From the NCBI GenBank assembly GCA_007130265.1, contig SLST01000261.1:1-20260 (forward strand): DNA of 20,260 bases, given 5' to 3'. A program made the position numbers and the translations under genes. The notes under the pieces were generated by a model. The model had not been told where the DNA came from, did no database searches, and saw only the letters and a list, made by a program, of their open reading frames with translations. The DNA comes from Spirochaetales bacterium (GTDB taxonomy: Bacteria; Spirochaetota; Spirochaetia; DSM-27196; SLST01). How positions within the stretch are numbered: the stretch's first letter is position 1; the number at the start of each line of letters is the position of its first letter. Below, one piece after another: positions 15,398 through 20,260 of the stretch.

Positions 15398-16321
15398 CTA
15401 CCCCTTTATCGCGCCAATCGTGATGCCCTTCATGAAGTAACGCTGCATGAAGGGGTAGAGGAACATAACCGGCGCCATCGTCACGACGACGGCGGCCATC
15501 TTGACTCCCTCTCCAAAGATGTTCTCCCGAAGCTCCGCAGGCATATTCGGGTCCATGACCTGTTCGATCCCGATGATGATGGTTCGAAGCACGAGCTGCA
15601 GCGGCCGCTTGGAAATGTCGCGGATGTAGATCAACCCGGCAAAATACTGATTCCAGTGCTGTACCGCGTAGAAGAGCGTGACCGTCGCGAGCACCGGCAG
15701 TGACATGGGGAGGATAATCCTGGCAAGAATAACGAGTTCGTTAGCGCCGTCAATCTTCGCCGACTCTTCAAGGCTGTTCGGAAGACTCTGGAAATAGGCT
15801 CGTACGATGAACATGTAGAACGGACTGAAGCCGGTGGGGAAGATGTAGACGAGCAGGTTGTCTATGAGGCCCAGATTCCTGATGAGGAGGTAGGTCGGGA
15901 TGAGTCCGCCGTCAAAGAACATGATAACAATCACCATTGTGAGCACGATCCCGCGACCAGGGAAACGCTTGGTCAGGGCGTATGCCATACCAACTGTCAG
16001 GATCATGTTGAAAGTGGTGCCGGTGACCACCGCATAAATCGTGATCAGGTAGCCCGAGATGATCTGTTCGTTGGACAATACGATTCGATAGGCGTTGAAG
16101 TTGATCTCAGGCGGGATCAGCATCAGTGGATTCTGTATGTAGTGGAATTCGGAGACAAGGGAGACCAGAACCGCGTTGTAGAACGGGTAGAGTATGATGA
16201 AGCCCCACAGCGAGAGAACCCCGACGATCATGATCAACCCCATATCGAGCTTCACTCTTCTTCGCCGTCCTTGTCTCGCAGCTCCCGTCGCTGCTCGGGT
16301 CATCGTGAAAGAGTTTCTCAT
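15398..16321 (-). CDS. Sugar ABC transporter permease, LplC/YtcP type
   Basis: 307 aa with six predicted membrane segments after a basic N-terminus. The EAA loop that docks the ATPase reads SLEESAKIDGANELVILARIILP (split here only for reference), with the conserved EES-x-K-IDGA core, followed by MSLPVLATVTLF. The C-terminus FMQRYFMKGITIGAIKG is the hallmark of LplC/YtcP permeases. The ATG overlaps the preceding permease stop by one base (TGATG), allowing re-initiation. The binding-protein gene follows after 37 bases. It forms the inner-membrane channel with the other permease; the ATP-hydrolysing subunit is not encoded in the window and is probably a shared MsmX/UgpC-like protein. Confidence 0.94.
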   Translation of the reverse strand: MRNSFTMTRAATGAARQGRRRRVKLDMGLIMIVGVLSLWGFIILYPFYNAVLVSLVSEFHYIQNPLMLIPPEINFNAYRIVLSNEQIISGYLITIYAVVTGTTFNMILTVGMAYALTKRFPGRGIVLTMVIVIMFFDGGLIPTYLLIRNLGLIDNLLVYIFPTGFSPFYMFIVRAYFQSLPNSLEESAKIDGANELVILARIILPMSLPVLATVTLFYAVQHWNQYFAGLIYIRDISKRPLQLVLRTIIIGIEQVMDPNMPAELRENIFGEGVKMAAVVVTMAPVMFLYPFMQRYFMKGITIGAIKG

Positions 16322-17301
16322 CAGTCAGCCTCCCTCGTGAGGGTCGGCTGGCCGAGCGCATGCCCGAGACGATTCGCCGAGATGATGAGCAGGAAGTTGA
16401 CGACTGACTTGAAGAGCCCGACTGCGGTCGTAAAGCTGTAGTCGGTAAATCCCTGTTGGAATGTCACACGGTAGATGAAGGTGTCGATGATATCGCCGGT
16501 TTCGTAGACTGCGGGGTTATAGAGGTTGAATACCTGGTCGAAGCCGGCGTTCATGAGTCCACCAATGTTCAGAATGAGTAGAATCATGATTGTTGCCCGA
16601 ATGCTCGGAAGAGTAATGCGGAACATCTTCTGCCATCGCCCTGCACCATCGATGGTAGCAGCTTCATACAGAGCGGGATCGATGCCGGAGATTGCGGCGA
16701 GATAGATGATGCTTCCCCAGCCGGCAGTCTTCCAGTTGTCGGAGATATAGATGAGCGGACGGAAGAAATCGGTGCTGACGAGAAAGCGGACCCTCTCGAA
16801 CCCGAGCTCCTGGATGACCGCGTTAATCGCCCCGCGAGACCCGAAGACGTTGAGCACGATCCCCGCCACAGTCACCCAGGAGAGGAAATTCGGGAAAGTA
16901 TAGATCGTCTGGAGGCCCTTCTTGAACAGCCCGGTGCGAAGCTCGTTGAAGAAGAGTGCAAGCAGTATTGGCACGGGAAACGTCCAGATGATCTTGCCAA
17001 AGCTGATGATGAGGGTGTTGCGAAGTGCACGAAAGAAGGCGGGATCGATGAACATCCTCTCGAAGTTCTCGAGTCCTACCCATGGGCTGTGCCAGAAACC
17101 CAGGTTGAACATGTAGTCGCGGAACGCGATCTGAGCCCCATACATCGGGCCGTACTTGAAGATAATCATCCAGATCAGGCCCGGAAGAATCAGGAGGTAC
17201 AGGTACTTCGCGTGGCCGACTCGAATCGACAGCGGCTTCTTCTTAAGCTTGACTTCCGTACCGAGTGGTATGCTTTCGACTTCGTGCGCTCCGTGTGCCA
17301 T
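16321..17301 (-). CDS. Sugar ABC transporter permease, LplB/YteP type
   Basis: 326 aa; first gene of the uptake operon. Six membrane segments follow a short basic stretch (KLKKKPL). The N-terminal YLYLLILPGLIWMIIFKYGPMYG and FRDYMFNLGFWHSPWVGLENF blocks are diagnostic of the LplB/YteP group. The EAA loop reads LYEAATIDGAGRWQKMFRITLP. It pairs with the LplC-type permease to make the transmembrane channel. The start at 17301 has no visible Shine-Dalgarno; the next methionine lies inside the first helix, so this start is the only sensible one. A CATAAT hexamer lies eight bases upstream of the ATG. It is divergently oriented to the response regulator, the usual arrangement for regulator-controlled sugar transporters. 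Confidence 0.94.
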   Translation of the reverse strand: MAHGAHEVESIPLGTEVKLKKKPLSIRVGHAKYLYLLILPGLIWMIIFKYGPMYGAQIAFRDYMFNLGFWHSPWVGLENFERMFIDPAFFRALRNTLIISFGKIIWTFPVPILLALFFNELRTGLFKKGLQTIYTFPNFLSWVTVAGIVLNVFGSRGAINAVIQELGFERVRFLVSTDFFRPLIYISDNWKTAGWGSIIYLAAISGIDPALYEAATIDGAGRWQKMFRITLPSIRATIMILLILNIGGLMNAGFDQVFNLYNPAVYETGDIIDTFIYRVTFQQGFTDYSFTTAVGLFKSVVNFLLIISANRLGHALGQPTLTREAD

Positions 17302-17439
17302 TCGCTGACATTATGGGCCCGGGTCTCCGGATTTCCGAAGAGACTGATTTCGGTATTGCCTGAGATATCTTTCGGTCGGACAACCTGGCGGGGCGCAGAC
17401 GTTGACATGCGCGGATGGTCGCACGAAAATGGCGATGAG
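17302..17439. promoter_or_regulatory. Divergent control region between transporter operon and response regulator
   Basis: A candidate -10 for the transporter operon is CATAAT (minus, 17315-17310), with only a poor -35. A candidate plus-strand promoter for the regulator is TTGACA (17402-17407), 17 bases, GAAAAT (17425-17430). Just upstream of the transporter -10 are direct repeats TTTCGGT at 17348 and 17370 (22 bases apart, about two helical turns), plus a related TTTCCGA at 17332 overlapping the -35 position. Such placement suits an AraC-type activator. Assignment is by inspection only. Confidence 0.35.
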
Positions 17440-18879
17440 ATGCCGGATGACATAACCGCTGTCCTGATCGACGATGAACCATGGTCGCTCCTTGGGATGA
17501 AGCGTAGCTTCCCCTGGAAGCGTTACGGTTTCGTTCTCGTGGCGGAGAGTACCGATCCGGTTGAGGCGGTAGAGCTCATCTGCCGGTATGAGCCCGACGT
17601 GGTGTTCACGGATATCCGGATGCCTGAGATCTCCGGCATGGAACTCATCGATCTGGCGATGCACCATGGAATCGATGCTGAGTTTGTCCTGATCAGCGGG
17701 TACGGTGAGTTCACGTATGCGCAACACGCCATACGGCTCGGCGTGTTCGACTACTGCCTCAAGCCGGTACCAGAGCAGAGCGCTGATGAGCTGCTCGAGC
17801 GGCTCAGTCGACATGTGCGAAGCAAGCACACCGCCAGGCTCCTCGATCCGGACGGAGAAGTGCCGTCCAACCGCAACACAAATGCCTATCGGGCCAACCA
17901 GGTTGTCGTCGTTCGTTCGGAGTGCCCTACCTTCGAAACGGGGAAGGTCATCCAGCGGTCATGTCCGGGTGCAGTGGCAAGCCGGTTGGGCAGGTACGAG
18001 TACGCATTTCTCCTTGAGACCCGAGCGGATGCTTCCCACTGGGTAGCTCATGCGGTTCGCGAGGACACCGACGTGATCGCGTGCGGGCTGAGCCGATTCG
18101 TGCCGGCGGCGGTCGGTCCTCGACCGCTGCTTCGCGAGGCACAGATCGCGAGCCTCTACCGATTTGCTGACGCATCAGGAAGGGTATGGACTTACTCACC
18201 GCCCGATTTGCAGGTGCTGTCGCATCCGCTCCGATCGCTCGAAGAGGCAATCGATCGCGAATCTCGTTCCCGCCTCGAAGGCGACCTGCACTCGCTACGG
18301 GAACTCATTGAGGGCAGTCAGGGCGGCATTGAGCTCGCCACGGCCGTCTGGAACCGTATCGCAGCTCATCTCCAGTCGTTCGTCGATCGACACCAAGGCG
18401 GCGCAGGGGCTGGACAGATTCCTTTCCTGACCACCAGGGAACTTGTGAGGCACTATCACAATCTTGCAGCGATGATCTCAGGCCTGCACGAGTGGATCCT
18501 TCGCAGCTGGCAACGCGACTCCCTCGATGGCCTCGAGGAGGGAGGCCAACAGAGGATGAAGGCCCTGGTGCGCTATGTTGACCGTAGTTTCGCCCAGCCG
18601 CTCTATCTCGAAGAGCTAGCAGAAGAGTATGAGTTCAACTACTCCTACTGTTCGGAGCTGTTCAAACGAGTGACCGGCCGACCTTTCACGACCTACGTGC
18701 GACAGCGTCGCGTCGACCAGGCCAAGCGGCTGTTGACCAGCACCGACGAGGCAATCATGGAGATTGCGGAGAAAGTGGGTTTCGAAGACCAGGGGTATTT
18801 CAGTCGGGTCTTTCGCAGCATCACCGGCATATCCCCCTCCGTGTTTCGGGAGACACAGTCGAATGCCAACGAGGGGTAA
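17440..18879 (+). CDS. AraC-type response regulator (YesN-like)
   Basis: 479 aa from the ATG at 17440; an in-frame ATG at 17407 is an alternative, but it overlaps a candidate -35. The receiver domain (about 6-120) has the acidic pair D11-D12, phospho-acceptor D58 in FTDIRMP, S86 and K108 in CLKP, so it looks fully functional. A central region (about 125-365) has no recognised fold. The C-terminal double helix-turn-helix AraC domain (about 373-475) contains LYLEELAEEYEFNYSYCSELFKRVTG and the family signature IAEKVGFEDQGYFSRVFRSITGISPS. It should bind direct repeats and activate the divergent sugar transporter on phosphorylation by the kinase that follows. The next gene starts inside it (17-base overlap). 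Confidence 0.93.
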   Translation: MPDDITAVLIDDEPWSLLGMKRSFPWKRYGFVLVAESTDPVEAVELICRYEPDVVFTDIRMPEISGMELIDLAMHHGIDAEFVLISGYGEFTYAQHAIRLGVFDYCLKPVPEQSADELLERLSRHVRSKHTARLLDPDGEVPSNRNTNAYRANQVVVVRSECPTFETGKVIQRSCPGAVASRLGRYEYAFLLETRADASHWVAHAVREDTDVIACGLSRFVPAAVGPRPLLREAQIASLYRFADASGRVWTYSPPDLQVLSHPLRSLEEAIDRESRSRLEGDLHSLRELIEGSQGGIELATAVWNRIAAHLQSFVDRHQGGAGAGQIPFLTTRELVRHYHNLAAMISGLHEWILRSWQRDSLDGLEEGGQQRMKALVRYVDRSFAQPLYLEELAEEYEFNYSYCSELFKRVTGRPFTTYVRQRRVDQAKRLLTSTDEAIMEIAEKVGFEDQGYFSRVFRSITGISPSVFRETQSNANEG

Positions 18880-20260
18880 GGACAGGCGAGCGATCCGACT
18901 CTCGGTGAGGCAGCGGTTGCTTGCGCTCACCGTCGCTCTACTGCTTACGGCGACTGCGGTGCAGGTTGTTTCGTACGTTCGTTTTCGCTCGGTGATGCTG
19001 GTTCGTAGTCGTGAGGCAACGGTGGCCGTGCTGCAGCAGATCGAGCAGAGCATCTCCACTTCCATCGCCAGTGCTCACGCGATCGGCACGACGATGAGCC
19101 AGACATCCACCGTCCAGAGCTATCTCGCTCATCGTTCCCCCATAGAACGGCTTGAACGGTATCCGGACCTGCGATCGATTTTCCGGTCCTTCGTCGAAAC
19201 CAGTTCCATTGTGTCGGCGATCGTGCTCTCCGACCCCATGCACGTTACCGTGGTTGATCTCGGTGCCGCGGTTGCACCGATCGCTCTGATCGAGTCCGCG
19301 AGAGATCAACACGCATCTGCGCCCACGACGCCGCTCGGTTCCGGGAGCCTCGTGTGGGCCGATGACTACGGTTCGAGAGAGCCGGAGGTATGGTTCCTCG
19401 TGATGGTGCCTGTCTTTGACACTCAGCCCGGGTTTGAGCCGGGCAACCGCGTTGGTGCAGTGACAGTCGCTGGTCGTGCGGAAGTTTTCGCGCCCTCGCT
19501 CGAGGCCGCTCGAACTGACGCCACGACTGCGGTCATGGTGGTGGACACGGACGGGTCCATCCTGCTGCGCGTTGCAGACCCCGGATTCGAGAACGCTCCG
19601 CTTCGGACAGACGGCGCGGCCAGTGAGGGGCCTATCGTCAGCAGCGCAGGTGAGCGATATCTGCATTCCCGCACCCCGATACGCGGCACCTCGTGGTCGC
19701 TCCACAGCTTCACATCGATCCGCACGGCGCAGCGAGATCTCGTGGAAGTGCAGACGTTCATTGTCGCTGTGACGCTCGTCGCGTCCGGTGTTGCCGTGAT
19801 TGTGGCCCTGGTTTCGATCAGGAGAATCGTGGCGCCGCTTGACGAGATCGTGCAATTCGCCAACAGCGTGCATGATCCGGCACACGAGGATAGGCTCGGG
19901 GATGCAGGGATCCGGGAGTTCGATGTGGTTGCGACTCACATCAACCAAATGCTTGATCGGGTGCAGGAGATGGCCGCGGCACGGGAGCAATCACAGGCTC
20001 GTATGTTCGAGCTTCAGCTCTCCCGTAAACAGGCTGAACTGAGCGCGCTGGAGACACAGATTCATCCGCATTTCCTTTACAACACACTCGACTGCATCCG
20101 AAGCATCGGCTACGGGTACGAGGCCCCTGAGATCGTCGACGTCTCCTCGTCGCTCGCCGAGATATTGCGCTACATCATCAAGGCACCCGAGGTGGTCCGC
20201 CTGGGCGATGAGATGGAGTGCGTCGAACGATACATGCGGATAATGGAGATTCGCTTTCCC
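18863..20260 (+). CDS. YesM-type sensor histidine kinase (partial, runs off right edge)
   Basis: 466 codons are visible; the ATP-binding domain lies outside. It starts at the ATG at 18863, 17 bases inside the regulator gene, so translation is coupled. TM1 is at about 15-38; an extracytoplasmic sensor region of about 250 residues follows (Cache-like by layout); TM2 is at about 297-318, then a HAMP-like linker and a coiled coil. The phosphorylation motif reads QIHPHFLYNTLD with acceptor H403; the usual asparagine before PHF is replaced by histidine. With the AraC-type regulator it makes a two-component pair that senses an extracellular signal, probably the sugar imported by the adjacent ABC system. 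Confidence 0.92.
   Translation, partial: MPTRGKDRRAIRLSVRQRLLALTVALLLTATAVQVVSYVRFRSVMLVRSREATVAVLQQIEQSISTSIASAHAIGTTMSQTSTVQSYLAHRSPIERLERYPDLRSIFRSFVETSSIVSAIVLSDPMHVTVVDLGAAVAPIALIESARDQHASAPTTPLGSGSLVWADDYGSREPEVWFLVMVPVFDTQPGFEPGNRVGAVTVAGRAEVFAPSLEAARTDATTAVMVVDTDGSILLRVADPGFENAPLRTDGAASEGPIVSSAGERYLHSRTPIRGTSWSLHSFTSIRTAQRDLVEVQTFIVAVTLVASGVAVIVALVSIRRIVAPLDEIVQFANSVHDPAHEDRLGDAGIREFDVVATHINQMLDRVQEMAAAREQSQARMFELQLSRKQAELSALETQIHPHFLYNTLDCIRSIGYGYEAPEIVDVSSSLAEILRYIIKAPEVVRLGDEMECVERYMRIMEIRFP

Overview
The window is a GC-rich bacterial chromosome segment, tightly packed with genes. There are no phage, IS, CRISPR, tRNA or rRNA genes. It combines flavin-based electron-transfer genes with a YesMN/LplABC-type sugar-uptake system. 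The solute-binding protein has a cleavable Sec signal and the sensor kinase is of the YesM type. Together these suggest an anaerobic, sugar-fermenting bacterium. A free-living, GC-rich member of the Spirochaetota is my best guess, but this is inference; a Firmicute of the Paenibacillus type is less likely because of the base composition.

Left part (1-2974, minus strand): a NuoE-like [2Fe-2S] subunit is followed, with an ATGA overlap, by a large flavoprotein. That protein joins a full NuoF-type NADH/FMN/Fe-S module to a GltD/NfnB-type FAD module and runs off the left edge. The architecture fits an electron-bifurcating NADH/NADPH transhydrogenase of the Sporomusa-type (Stn) family with two subunits fused. 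Upstream lies a strong-looking promoter (TTGACA-N17-TAGTAT). It is overlaid by five ATCGATA-type heptamers spaced exactly 14 bp apart, which looks like an undescribed operator.

Second part (2975-8226, minus strand): fabH, then an ABC exporter with an unusual N-terminal domain and zinc ribbon, a DUF1854 protein, and a Gfo/Idh/MocA oxidoreductase. The last three are nearly contiguous. ABC transporter plus DUF1854 is a conserved pair known from cyanophycin-gene neighbourhoods, but no cyanophycin genes are seen here.

Third part (8280-11949, plus strand): a URO-D-superfamily protein translationally coupled to a second Gfo/Idh/MocA dehydrogenase, then an MFS transporter. The MFS gene converges on, and overlaps by 20 bp, a large minus-strand protein (11930-13729) that looks like a glycoside-hydrolase-type barrel with an inserted beta-rich domain.

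Fourth part (11930-20260): a sugar-uptake system of two permeases and a solute-binding protein on the minus strand, with no ATPase gene. It is followed, after a perfect hairpin, by the barrel protein. Divergent to it lie an AraC-type response regulator and a YesM-type sensor kinase, which runs off the right edge. The inferred logic is that the sensor detects an extracellular saccharide, the regulator activates the transporter from the shared intergenic region, and the barrel protein, dehydrogenase and URO-D protein process the imported compound.
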